This document shows positions 56,309 through 64,000 of a DNA stretch of 64,000 bases, one piece after another; position 1 is the stretch's first letter, and every line of letters starts with the position of its first letter. Source of the DNA: Pseudomonas viridiflava (GTDB lineage: Bacteria > Pseudomonadota > Gammaproteobacteria > Pseudomonadales > Pseudomonadaceae); contig NZ_UTBZ01000040.1 of assembly GCF_900580865.1 (NCBI RefSeq), positions 62,001-126,000 on the forward strand, written 5' to 3'. Made by a program: the position numbers and the translations under genes. The notes under the pieces are model-generated. The model saw only the letters and a list, made by a program, of their open reading frames with translations, searched no databases and was not told the DNA's origin.

Positions 56309-57087
56309 GCGCATTGATCGAATTTCACGGTTTCAACAAATTCTACGGCGAGCAGCAAGTGCTCAACGGCATCGACCTGCAAGTGCAGAGCGGCGAAGTG
56401 ATCGTCATCCTCGGCCCCAGCGGCTGCGGCAAAAGCACCTTGCTGCGTTGCCTCAACGGTCTGGAAGAGGCGCACAGCGGCAGCCTGAAGTTTCTTGGCC
56501 GTGAGCTGCTGGGCAAGTCCACTGACTGGCGTGAAATCCGTCAGCAGATCGGCATGGTCTTCCAGAGTTATCACCTGTTTCCGCACATGAGCGTGCTCGA
56601 CAATCTGTTGCTTGGCCCGCTCAAAGTGCAGAAGCGTCAACGCCGCGAAGCGCAGCAACAAGCCGAAGCCTTGCTCGAACGCGTTGGCCTCGCGGACAAG
56701 CGCGATGCCTTCCCGCGTCAGCTCTCCGGCGGCCAGCAGCAACGCATCGCCATCGTGCGCTCGTTGTGCATGAACCCACGGGTGATGCTCTTCGACGAAG
56801 TCACCGCCGCCCTCGATCCGGAGATGGTCAAGGAAGTTTTGCAGGTCATTCAGGGCCTCGCTCGCGAAGGCATGACCCTGTTGATCGTCACCCATGAAAT
56901 GGCCTTCGCCCGCGCGGTGGCCGACCGCATCGTGTTCATGGATGCCGGGCGCATCCTTGAACAGAACCCGCCCGAGATTTTCTTTACGAACCCGCAAACC
57001 GCACGCGCGCAGCAGTTTCTGGAGAAGTTCTCCTTCGTGGCAACACTGCCAAAAACGAATTCGACAAAGGAACTGGAACTGTTATGA
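56305..57087 (+). CDS. Polar amino-acid ABC transporter ATPase
   Basis: This 260-residue GlnQ/HisP-type ATPase has Walker A GPSGCGKST, Q-loop VFQSYHLFPHM, signature LSGGQQQR, Walker B VMLFDEVTAALDPE (with Val where Pro is usual) and the H-loop VTHEMAFARAVADR. The start overlaps permease 2 and the stop overlaps the binding-protein gene, so all four genes are translationally coupled. Confidence 0.95.
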   Translation: MSALIEFHGFNKFYGEQQVLNGIDLQVQSGEVIVILGPSGCGKSTLLRCLNGLEEAHSGSLKFLGRELLGKSTDWREIRQQIGMVFQSYHLFPHMSVLDNLLLGPLKVQKRQRREAQQQAEALLERVGLADKRDAFPRQLSGGQQQRIAIVRSLCMNPRVMLFDEVTAALDPEMVKEVLQVIQGLAREGMTLLIVTHEMAFARAVADRIVFMDAGRILEQNPPEIFFTNPQTARAQQFLEKFSFVATLPKTNSTKELELL

Positions 57088-57956
57088 AAACTGCCGCTTT
57101 TTTACTGCCTCTGCTCAGCCTTGCCTTGCTTGCCGGTTGCAGCAAAACCGAAGAACCGCCAAAGCCGAAAGTCGCCAGCGAAAGCACCACGCCGGCGGGT
57201 TACCTGGACAAGATCAAGGCCCGCGACAAGTTGATTGTCGGCGTCTTTACCGACAAGCCGCCGTTTGGTTTTGTCGATGAGGCTGGGCGTTATGTTGGTT
57301 TCGATACCGACATCGGCCGGCGTTTCGCCAAGGATCTGCTCGGCGATGAAAACAAGGTCGAGTTCGTCGCGGTGGAGCCGGCGAGCCGTATTCCGTTCCT
57401 GCAAAGCGACAAGGTCGACCTGATCCTCGCCAACATGACCGTGACCCCGGAGCGCAAGGAAGCGGTGGAATTCACCAACCCGAACCTGAAAGTCGCGGTG
57501 CAAGCGCTGGTGCCGCAAAGCAGCTCGGTGAAAAACCTCGATGATCTGGCAACCCGCACGACCATCGTCACCACTGGCACTACAGCGGATATCTGGCTGA
57601 CCAAGAATCACCCGGACTGGAAACTGCTCAAGTTCGAGAAAAACTCCGAGTCGCTGCAAGCCTTGGCCAACGGTCGTGGCGATGCCTATGCACAGGACAA
57701 TCTGGTGCTGTTCAGCTGGGCCAAGCAGAACCCGGGCTATCGCGTCCTGGATGAAAAACTCGGTACCGAGGCGCCGATTGCGCCGGCGGTGAAGAAGGGC
57801 AATATCGAGCTGCGTGACTGGGTGAATACAGAGCTGGCCAAGCTGGGTGAGGAGAAGTATCTGCTCAAGCTGTACGACCAATATGTGCGTAAAGAGCTGA
57901 GCGATGACACCAAACCTGAGAGCGTGATTGTCGAGGGTGGCAAGTGGCAGGGGTGA
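57084..57956 (+). CDS. Amino-acid-binding lipoprotein of the ABC transporter
   Basis: This is a 290-residue family-3 solute-binding protein anchored as a lipoprotein (LLAGC, Cys19). After a Lys/Pro linker comes the binding fold, with LIVGVFTDKPPFGFVDEAGRYVGFDTDIGRRFAKDL, the ligand Arg in AVEPASRIPFLQSDKVDLILANMTVTPERKEAVEFTNP, and a hinge near DLATRTTIVTTGTTADIWL. A lipid anchor is unusual for Gram-negative members but known. It is last in the operon and is followed by a long inverted repeat. Ligand class is amino acid; identity is not readable. Confidence 0.92.
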   Translation: MKTAAFLLPLLSLALLAGCSKTEEPPKPKVASESTTPAGYLDKIKARDKLIVGVFTDKPPFGFVDEAGRYVGFDTDIGRRFAKDLLGDENKVEFVAVEPASRIPFLQSDKVDLILANMTVTPERKEAVEFTNPNLKVAVQALVPQSSSVKNLDDLATRTTIVTTGTTADIWLTKNHPDWKLLKFEKNSESLQALANGRGDAYAQDNLVLFSWAKQNPGYRVLDEKLGTEAPIAPAVKKGNIELRDWVNTELAKLGEEKYLLKLYDQYVRKELSDDTKPESVIVEGGKWQG

Positions 57957-57983
57957 TTGCCTGTTGAGTCTGTGGTGAGGCCT

Positions 57984-58138
57984 GCCCCTCACCCCAGCCC
58001 TCTCCCGGGGGGAGAGGGAGCCGATCCTCATGCCTTTCAAAACTTGAGTTCAGCTCAGGAATTTCACGTCGGCGTAGTTCGAAAGAACAACTCGGTCAGC
58101 CCCCTCTCCCTCGGGGAGAGGGTTAGGGTGAGGGGCTT
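57984..58138. repeat. Long inverted repeat, CCCTCACCCCA..TAGGGTGAGGG family
   Basis: About 155 bp, the shortest copy. The arms CCCCTCACCCCAGCCCTCTCCC and GGGAGAGGGTTAGGGTGAGGGG are inverted. The interior has CAGCTCAGGAATTTCACGTCGGCG. It is placed between convergent genes. Confidence 0.85.
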
Positions 58139-58151
58139 TTGCCTGAATCAC

Positions 58152-59348
58152 TCAATCCGGCCAATGCCACGCCGGCTCATCCAGCACCCGCTGCCCGACC
58201 ATCCCGGTCTGGCCCAGGGTTTTCTCCAGCACAATGCAGTTGCACTCCGGGTCTTCCTGCAGCGCCGAGATCAACCGTCGCGCATGGGACACCACCCACA
58301 CCTGACACTGCTCCGACGCACGAATGATCAAACGTGCCAGCGCCGGCAGCAGATCCGGGTGCAGGCTGGTTTCCGGTTCGTTCAGCACCATCAGCGACGG
58401 CGGTCGCGGCGTCAGCAGCGCTGCGACCAGCAGCAGATAGCGCAACGTCCCGTCCGACAGCTCTGCCGCCGACAGCGGTCGCAACAACCCTTCCTGATAA
58501 AACTCGATGGCAAACCTGCCACCGGCCTGCGCTTCGATATGCACCCGTGCGCCCGGAAACGCATCAGTAATCGCCGTACGCATGGCGTCGCCGTCACCAA
58601 TCTCGATGATGGTCTGCAACGCCGCCGTCAGATCCCGGCCGTCGTGATGCAGCACTGGCGTGCGCGTACCCAGTTGCGGTTGGCGCACCGGTGCATCGCT
58701 ATCGCTGCGAAAGTGATCGTAAAAGCGCCAGCGGCGAATGAATTCACGCATCTGGAACACTTCCGGTGAGCTGCGCAGGCTGCCGACCTGATCGAACAGG
58801 CTGTCAAAGTTCGGCGTGTGCTGTGCCAGCACATCCCATTTTCGTTCGGCGCGTGCGCGGATCATCGGACCGTCACGATCCACCAGCAGGCTGGCGGGAC
58901 GGTAAAGCGCGCCGGCCCAGATGCATTCGCGCTTGATCTGCGGGTCGAGGCTGAAGCGCGAGGGAATCGGCCGAGAGTGCTCGGGCAGCATGAAATGCCC
59001 GTTGGAGTCGGGCAGGCCGAGGCTGATCGAGTAACTGAAATCTTCCCCGGCGAACCCCAGGCGCAGGCGCTTCACGCCTTGGCGTACGGACGACTGGATC
59101 GGTACTTCACCGTTACGCATGCGCCGGCTGATGGTTTCCGGCCCGGCCCAGAAGGTCGAATCCAGCCCACCCTCGCGGGCCAGCGCATTGACCACACCGC
59201 CCTGTGCGGTTTCCGCCAACAGGCGCAACGCTCGGTACAGGTTGGACTTGCCGCTGCCGTTGGGGCCGGTGATCAGGTTCAGACGACCCAGCGGGATCAC
59301 CAATTTGTTGATCGAACGGTAATTGGCCACCGCGAGAGTATTGAGCAT
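58152..59348 (-). CDS. AAA-family ATPase of RecF/OLD type
   Basis: This is a 398-residue ATPase with an SMC/RecF-like head. Walker A is GPNGSGKSNL (about 30-39) after NTLAVANYRSINKLVIPLGRLNLI. An ABC-like signature is probably in SAAELSDGTLRYL, Walker B is LMVLNEPETSLHPDLL, and an H-loop is in WVVSHARRLI. No TOPRIM nuclease domain follows, so it is a stand-alone AAA_21 protein rather than OLD. The start ATG (59348) has AAGGAA; the longer frame reaches into the triA leader. It lies divergent from triA (137 bp between start codons). Its function is unknown; DNA-related or stress roles are typical of the fold. Confidence 0.85.
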   Translation of the reverse strand: MLNTLAVANYRSINKLVIPLGRLNLITGPNGSGKSNLYRALRLLAETAQGGVVNALAREGGLDSTFWAGPETISRRMRNGEVPIQSSVRQGVKRLRLGFAGEDFSYSISLGLPDSNGHFMLPEHSRPIPSRFSLDPQIKRECIWAGALYRPASLLVDRDGPMIRARAERKWDVLAQHTPNFDSLFDQVGSLRSSPEVFQMREFIRRWRFYDHFRSDSDAPVRQPQLGTRTPVLHHDGRDLTAALQTIIEIGDGDAMRTAITDAFPGARVHIEAQAGGRFAIEFYQEGLLRPLSAAELSDGTLRYLLLVAALLTPRPPSLMVLNEPETSLHPDLLPALARLIIRASEQCQVWVVSHARRLISALQEDPECNCIVLEKTLGQTGMVGQRVLDEPAWHWPD

Positions 59349-59485
59349 GGAATTCCTTCTCTTCAGGCGCCCATTGTAGGTGCTGCCGCAGGGAAATATG
59401 GGCGACGAACGGGCGAACGTTGAACCCTGTTCTAAGCTCACAGTCGTATCGTCACTTGCACGTTCGTACACAGGAAGGAGTCTGC

Positions 59486-60589
59486 ATGGCGAGTCCCGGT
59501 TTGAAAACAGCGGTCGTGCTGAGTCTGTTCACCTTGGTGACCGCCTGCGGCGAGAAAAAAGCCCCTGAGGAATATTTGCCCAGGGTCTTCGTACAAGAAG
59601 TGAAACCCATGGATTACGCGGCCTCGGTGACGTTGACCGGTGACGTGCAGGCGCGCGTGCAGACCGAATTGTCGTTCCGCGTTGGCGGCAAGATCATCCA
59701 GCGCATGGTCGATGTCGGCGACCGCGTCACCGCCAAGCAGGTGCTGGCGAAACTCGATCCCAAGGATTTGCAGACTAACGTCGACTCCGCTCAAGCCCAA
59801 GTGGTCGCCGAACAGGCGCGGGTGAAGCAGAGCGCTGCGGCGTTCGTACGCCAGCAAAAACTCCTGCCCAAGGGCTACACCAGCCAGAGCGAATACGACT
59901 CCGCCCAAGCTGCGTTGCGCAGCAGCCAGAGCGCCTTGAGTGCGGCGCAGGCGCAATTGGCCAACGCCAAGGATCAACTCAGTTACACCTCATTGATTGC
60001 TGACGCGCCGGGCGTGATCACCGAGCGCCAGGCCGAAGTCGGCCAGGTCGTGCAGGCCACTGCGCCGATATTCAGCCTGGCCCGCGATGGCGACCGCGAT
60101 GCGGTGTTCAACGTTTATGAATCACTGCTCGCCGAGCGCCCCACGGATAACAAAATCACCGTCAGCCTGCTCGACAACCCCGAGATCAAAACCACCGGCA
60201 CCGTGCGCGAAGTCACCCCGGCGGTATCGGCGCAGTCCGGCACCGTGCAAGTCAAAGTCACCCTCGACAAACTGCCGCCGGGCATGCAACTCGGTTCGGT
60301 GGTCAGCGCCACGGCCAAGGGTTCGGGCAAATCGGCGGTCGAGTTGCCGTGGTCAGCGCTGACGAAAAATATCAGCGATACAGCGGTGTGGATGGTCGAC
60401 GACAAGGGCGAGGCGCAATTGCACAACGTCACGGTCGGCCGCTACCTGACCGGCAAAGTCATCATCAACGAAGGCCTCAAGGGCGGTGAGAAAGTCATCG
60501 TCGCCGGCGGGCAATTGCTGCACCCGGGGATGAAAGTCGAGATTGCCGAAAACACCTACAAGGATCTGCAACCGGGAGCACAGCCATGA
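59486..60589 (+). CDS. triA: TriA-like RND efflux periplasmic adaptor
   Basis: This 367-residue membrane-fusion lipoprotein (LVTAC, Cys21) is the first adaptor of a tripartite efflux pump. The order is lipoyl half (about 55-90, LSFRVGGKIIQRMVDVGDRV), coiled-coil hairpin (about 95-170, VVAEQARVKQ..SALSAAQAQLANAKDQLSY), second lipoyl half, beta-barrel (about 205-285) and membrane-proximal domain. AAGGAG precedes the ATG. The tandem of two different adaptors (with triB) before one RND pump is the hallmark of TriABC, which exports triclosan with OpmH in P. aeruginosa. No outer-membrane factor gene is in the window. Confidence 0.9.
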   Translation: MASPGLKTAVVLSLFTLVTACGEKKAPEEYLPRVFVQEVKPMDYAASVTLTGDVQARVQTELSFRVGGKIIQRMVDVGDRVTAKQVLAKLDPKDLQTNVDSAQAQVVAEQARVKQSAAAFVRQQKLLPKGYTSQSEYDSAQAALRSSQSALSAAQAQLANAKDQLSYTSLIADAPGVITERQAEVGQVVQATAPIFSLARDGDRDAVFNVYESLLAERPTDNKITVSLLDNPEIKTTGTVREVTPAVSAQSGTVQVKVTLDKLPPGMQLGSVVSATAKGSGKSAVELPWSALTKNISDTAVWMVDDKGEAQLHNVTVGRYLTGKVIINEGLKGGEKVIVAGGQLLHPGMKVEIAENTYKDLQPGAQP

Positions 60590-61650
60590 AGTCTCTGTGG
60601 TTGTTACCCGTTGCCGTGTTGTTGGCCGCGTGCTCGAAAAAAGAGCCGCCGCCAGAGCCGGTCCGCCCGGTGCTGTCGGTCAAGGTCGAGGCCTTGAGCG
60701 AAGAAAATCTCGGGCGCTTTGCCGGGAGCATTCAGGCGCGCTACGAGAGCAACACCGGTTTCCGCGTCGGTGGCCGCATCGCCAGCCGTAACGTCGATGT
60801 CGGCGCCGAGGTGGAGAAGGGCACGTTGCTCGCCACTCTCGACCCGTCCGATCAGCAGAACCAGTTGCGCTCGGCCCAGGGCGATCTGGCGAAAGTCCAG
60901 GCGCAACTGATCAACGCGCAAGCCAATGCGCGCCGCCAGCAAGCGCTGTTCGATCGCGGTGTCGGTGCGCAGGCACAACTGGACATTGCCACGACCGATC
61001 TGAAAACCACCCAGGCCTCGCTGGATCAGGCGCGGGCGGCGGTCAACCAGAGCAAGGATCAACTTGGCTACACAGAACTGCGCTCCGACCATAAAGCTGT
61101 CGTCACGGCGTGGAACGCCGAAGCCGGGCAGGTCGTTACGGCAGGCCAGCAAGTGGTGACGCTGGCGCAACCGGACATCAAGGAAGCGGTGATCGATCTG
61201 CCCGACACCCTGGTCGACCAGATCCCCAGCGACGTGGTGTTCTCGGTGGCCGCGCAACTCGACCCGAGCATCAACACCACAGCGGTCATCCGCGAGATCG
61301 AACCACAGGCGCAAAGCGCCACGCGCACCCGTCGCGCACGCTTGACTCTGGCGGATACGCCGGATGGTTTCCGCCTCGGCACGGCGATCAGCGTGACCCT
61401 GAGTTCGGCAATCAAGCCGCGTATCGAATTGCCCGCGACGGCACTGCAGGAGGTCGATGGCAAAGCGCGCATCTGGGTGATCGACACGCAAAACAAAACC
61501 GTCAGCCCCCGTGACGTTACGGTGGTCAGTCGCAGCGACAGCAGTGTGGTGCTGGCAGGTGGCGTGAAGAACGGCGAGCGCGTGGTCAGCGCCGGCGTCA
61601 ACAGTCTCAAACCCGGGCAACCCGTGAAACTTGACGAGGACAGTCAATGA
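60586..61650 (+). CDS. triB: TriB-like RND efflux periplasmic adaptor
   Basis: This 354-residue second adaptor is a lipoprotein (LLAAC, Cys12). It has the same domain order as TriA: GFRVGGRIASRNVDVGAEV lipoyl part, hairpin QAQLINAQANARRQQALFDRGVGAQAQLD, and a beta-barrel with AVIREIEPQAQSATRTRRARL. It starts within the triA stop (ATGA) and overlaps the triC start in the same way. Confidence 0.9.
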   Translation: MKSLWLLPVAVLLAACSKKEPPPEPVRPVLSVKVEALSEENLGRFAGSIQARYESNTGFRVGGRIASRNVDVGAEVEKGTLLATLDPSDQQNQLRSAQGDLAKVQAQLINAQANARRQQALFDRGVGAQAQLDIATTDLKTTQASLDQARAAVNQSKDQLGYTELRSDHKAVVTAWNAEAGQVVTAGQQVVTLAQPDIKEAVIDLPDTLVDQIPSDVVFSVAAQLDPSINTTAVIREIEPQAQSATRTRRARLTLADTPDGFRLGTAISVTLSSAIKPRIELPATALQEVDGKARIWVIDTQNKTVSPRDVTVVSRSDSSVVLAGGVKNGERVVSAGVNSLKPGQPVKLDEDSQ

Positions 61651-64000
61651 AAGGCTCTTTCAACCTCTCCGAATGGGCCCTCAAGCATCAGTCTTTCGTC
61701 TGGTACCTGATGTTCGTCGCGTTGCTGATGGGGGTGTTCTCTTACTTCAATCTGGGGCGTGAAGAAGACCCTTCGTTCACCATCAAAACCATGGTGATCC
61801 AGACCAAATGGCCGGGCGCGACTCAAGAGGAAACCCTCAAGCAAGTCACCGACCGCATCGAGAAAAAACTCGAGGAACTCGACTCCCTCGATTACGTGAA
61901 AAGTTACACGCGCCCCGGCGAGTCGACGGTGTACGTGTACCTGCGCGACACCACCAGCGCCAAGGACATCCCGGAAATCTGGTACCAGGTGCGCAAGAAG
62001 ATCGATGACATTCGCGGGCAGTTTCCCCAAGGCATTCAAGGGCCGGGATTCAACGATGAGTTCGGTGATGTATTCGGTTCGGTCTATGCGTTTACTGCCG
62101 ATGGCCTGACCATGCGCCAGCTGCGCGACTACGTCGAACAGGCCCGGGCCGAGATCCGTAATGTGCCGGAGCTGGGCAAGATCGAAATGGTCGGCCAGCA
62201 GGATGAAGTGATTTACCTGAACTTCTCCACGCGCAAACTTGCGGCGCTGGGCATCGATCAGCGTCAGGTGGTGGACAGTCTGCAATCGCAGAACGCCGTT
62301 ACGCCGGCGGGCGTGATCGAGGCCGGGCCTGAGCGGATTTCCGTGCGGACTTCCGGGCAGTTCGCTTCGGAGAAAGATCTCGCCGAGGTCAATCTCAAAC
62401 TCAATGATCGGTTCTATCGTCTGGCCGACATCGCCGACATCAGCCGTGGTTACGTCGACCCGGCCACTCCGGAATTCCGTTTCGACGGGAAACCGGCCAT
62501 CGGCCTCGCCATCGCGATGCAGAAGGGCGGCAACGTTCAGGAGTTCGGCAAGGCCTTGCACAAGCGCATCGACGAACTGACGGCAGATTTGCCGGTGGGC
62601 GTCGGCGTGCACACCGTTTCCGATCAGGCTGTGGTGGTGGAAGAGGCCGTCGGCGGCTTTACCAGCGCATTGTTCGAAGCCGTGATTATCGTCTTGGTGG
62701 TGAGCTTCATCAGTCTCGGCGTGCGTGCCGGTCTGGTGGTGGCGTGCTCGATTCCGCTGGTGCTGGCGATGGTCTTTGTGTTCATGGAATACAGCGGTAT
62801 CACCATGCAGCGGATTTCCCTCGGTGCGCTGATCATCGCCCTCGGACTGCTGGTGGACGATGCGATGATCACCGTGGAGATGATGGTCACGCGCCTGGAA
62901 ATGGGCGAGACCCGCGAGCAGGCGGCGACGTTCGCTTACACCTCGACGGCGTTCCCGATGCTCACTGGCACACTGGTGACAGTGGCCGGTTTCGTGCCGA
63001 TTGGCCTCAATGCCAGCTCCGCCGGTGAGTACACCTTCACCCTGTTCGCGGTGATCGCCGTGGCGATGCTGGTGTCGTGGGTGGTGGCGGTGTTCTTCGC
63101 CCCGGTGATCGGCGTGCACATCCTCAGCGCAAACGTGAAACCCCATGAAGCCGAGCCGGGCCGCATCGGTCGCGCGTTCAATGGCGGGCTGTTGTGGGCG
63201 ATGCGCAACCGCTGGTGGGCGATAGGGATCACCGTGCTGCTGTTTGTCCTGTCGATTTTTTGCATGCGCTTTGTGCAGAACCAGTTCTTCCCGGCGTCGG
63301 ATCGCCCGGAAATTCTGGTCGATTTGAACCTGCCGCAAAACGCCTCCATCGATGAAACCCGCAAGGCGGTCGACAAGCTCGAAGCAACGCTCAAGGGCGA
63401 TGCGGACATTGTGCGCTGGAGTACTTACATCGGTCAGGGCGCGATCCGTTTCTACCTGCCCCTCGACCAGCAATTGCAAAACCCGTACTACGCGCAACTG
63501 GTGATTGTCAGCAAGGATTTCGAGGCCCGTGAGGCCTTGACCCAACGCTTGCGCGAGCGTTTGCACAAGGACTTCGTCGGCATCGGCAGTTACGTGCAGG
63601 CGCTGGAAATGGGCCCGCCGGTGGGGCGTCCGATTCAGTACCGGGTCAGCGGCAAGGACATCGATCAGGTGCGCAAGCACGCCATCGATCTGGCTACCGA
63701 ACTGGACAAGAACTCGCACATCGGCGAGATCATTTACGACTGGAACGAGCCGGGCAAAGTCCTGCGCATCGACATCGCCCAGGACAAGGCACGGCAGCTC
63801 GGGCTGTCCTCGGAAGATGTGGCGAACCTGATGAACAGCATCGTCAGTGGCTCGCCGTTGACCCAGGTCGATGACGATATCTATCTGATCAACGTGGTAG
63901 GGCGTGCGGTGGATTCCGAACGCGGGACACCGGAGACCCTGCAAAACCTGCAAATCGTCACGCCGAGCGGCACGTCGATTCCGCTATTGGCGTTTGCCAC
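61647..64000 (+). CDS. triC: TriC-like RND efflux pump (3' end cut off by the window)
   Basis: This inner-membrane RND transporter is visible for its first 784 of roughly 1,015 expected codons. TM1 is at about 17-35, the porter loops follow, and TM2-TM6 begin near ALFEAVIIVLVVSF. The proton-relay motif GLLVDDAMITVEMM in TM4 with its paired Asp is intact. GYVDPATPEFRF is in the porter region. It overlaps triB by 4 bp. The reading frame is open to the last base. Confidence 0.93.
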   Translation, partial: MKGSFNLSEWALKHQSFVWYLMFVALLMGVFSYFNLGREEDPSFTIKTMVIQTKWPGATQEETLKQVTDRIEKKLEELDSLDYVKSYTRPGESTVYVYLRDTTSAKDIPEIWYQVRKKIDDIRGQFPQGIQGPGFNDEFGDVFGSVYAFTADGLTMRQLRDYVEQARAEIRNVPELGKIEMVGQQDEVIYLNFSTRKLAALGIDQRQVVDSLQSQNAVTPAGVIEAGPERISVRTSGQFASEKDLAEVNLKLNDRFYRLADIADISRGYVDPATPEFRFDGKPAIGLAIAMQKGGNVQEFGKALHKRIDELTADLPVGVGVHTVSDQAVVVEEAVGGFTSALFEAVIIVLVVSFISLGVRAGLVVACSIPLVLAMVFVFMEYSGITMQRISLGALIIALGLLVDDAMITVEMMVTRLEMGETREQAATFAYTSTAFPMLTGTLVTVAGFVPIGLNASSAGEYTFTLFAVIAVAMLVSWVVAVFFAPVIGVHILSANVKPHEAEPGRIGRAFNGGLLWAMRNRWWAIGITVLLFVLSIFCMRFVQNQFFPASDRPEILVDLNLPQNASIDETRKAVDKLEATLKGDADIVRWSTYIGQGAIRFYLPLDQQLQNPYYAQLVIVSKDFEAREALTQRLRERLHKDFVGIGSYVQALEMGPPVGRPIQYRVSGKDIDQVRKHAIDLATELDKNSHIGEIIYDWNEPGKVLRIDIAQDKARQLGLSSEDVANLMNSIVSGSPLTQVDDDIYLINVVGRAVDSERGTPETLQNLQIVTPSGTSIPLLAFA

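Noticed and set aside
61644..63953. 769-codon open frame on the minus strand
   Set aside because: It is the shadow of triC, whose plus-strand frame is unmistakable (RND motifs) but runs off the window edge.

Overview
The window is a chromosomal segment of a Pseudomonas of the fluorescens group. The evidence is high-GC coding sequence with Pseudomonas-type proteins throughout, ten copies of the paired 'GTGGGAGCGAGC..GCTCGCGAAG' / 'GGAGCTGCCGAAGGCTGCGATC' REP hairpins plus two variants, and gene blocks that, from memory, match PAO1 neighbourhoods: gabDT, desA, sbp-cysTWA, ats, tonB-exbBD and triABC. I see no prophage, integrase, transposase or CRISPR. It is mostly core genome with some accessory genes.

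Layout. 1-8.5 kb: end of an unidentified gene, a DUF945 protein, and the complete pgaABCD operon for poly-N-acetylglucosamine. 8.6-14.2 kb: a Rieske/FAD reductase, a PEBP-family protein, a three-gene unit (VWA lipoprotein, ECF sigma factor, membrane protein that may be its anti-sigma), a small acidic protein and tRNA-Arg(CCG). 14.7-23.5 kb: gabD-gabT, a receiver-HDOD protein, and a phospholipid desaturase (desA) flanked by two c-di-GMP enzymes. 23.6-28 kb: oscA and sbp-cysTWA for sulfate uptake. 28-34.8 kb: an Mpo1-like protein, a Crp/Fnr regulator, a hiuH/GlcG pair divergent from an HprRS-like two-component system across a perfect operator palindrome, and an AraC regulator with a desaturase.

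35-52 kb is a sulfate-ester scavenging region: arylsulfatase AtsA, ABC transporter AtsBC with binding protein AtsR, dioxygenase AtsK, a second formylglycine-type hydrolase, two paralogous LysR regulators, a TonB-dependent receptor and a tonB-exbB-exbD set. A low-GC orphan secreted protein interrupts the last two. 51.6-58 kb: an alpha/beta hydrolase, an unusual sigma-54 activator-like protein, a MetQ-like binding protein, a tiny 30-codon gene and a polar amino-acid ABC operon. 58-64 kb: an AAA ATPase divergent from triABC (triC runs off the end).

How it fits together: about half the window serves acquisition of sulfur from sulfate, sulfate esters and probably sulfur amino acids. Outer-membrane receptor, TonB motor, two periplasmic binding proteins, ABC transporters and cytoplasmic sulfatases are all present. 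Short sequence motifs recur upstream of oscA, the ats divergon, the receptor and tonB, and a second motif recurs upstream of the hydrolase and the amino-acid transporter. I infer a shared sulfur-starvation regulon. The least conventional items are the ECF/VWA unit, the sigma-54 activator lacking a DNA-binding domain and both arginine-finger positions, the orphan CX4C protein, and the 30-aa gene.
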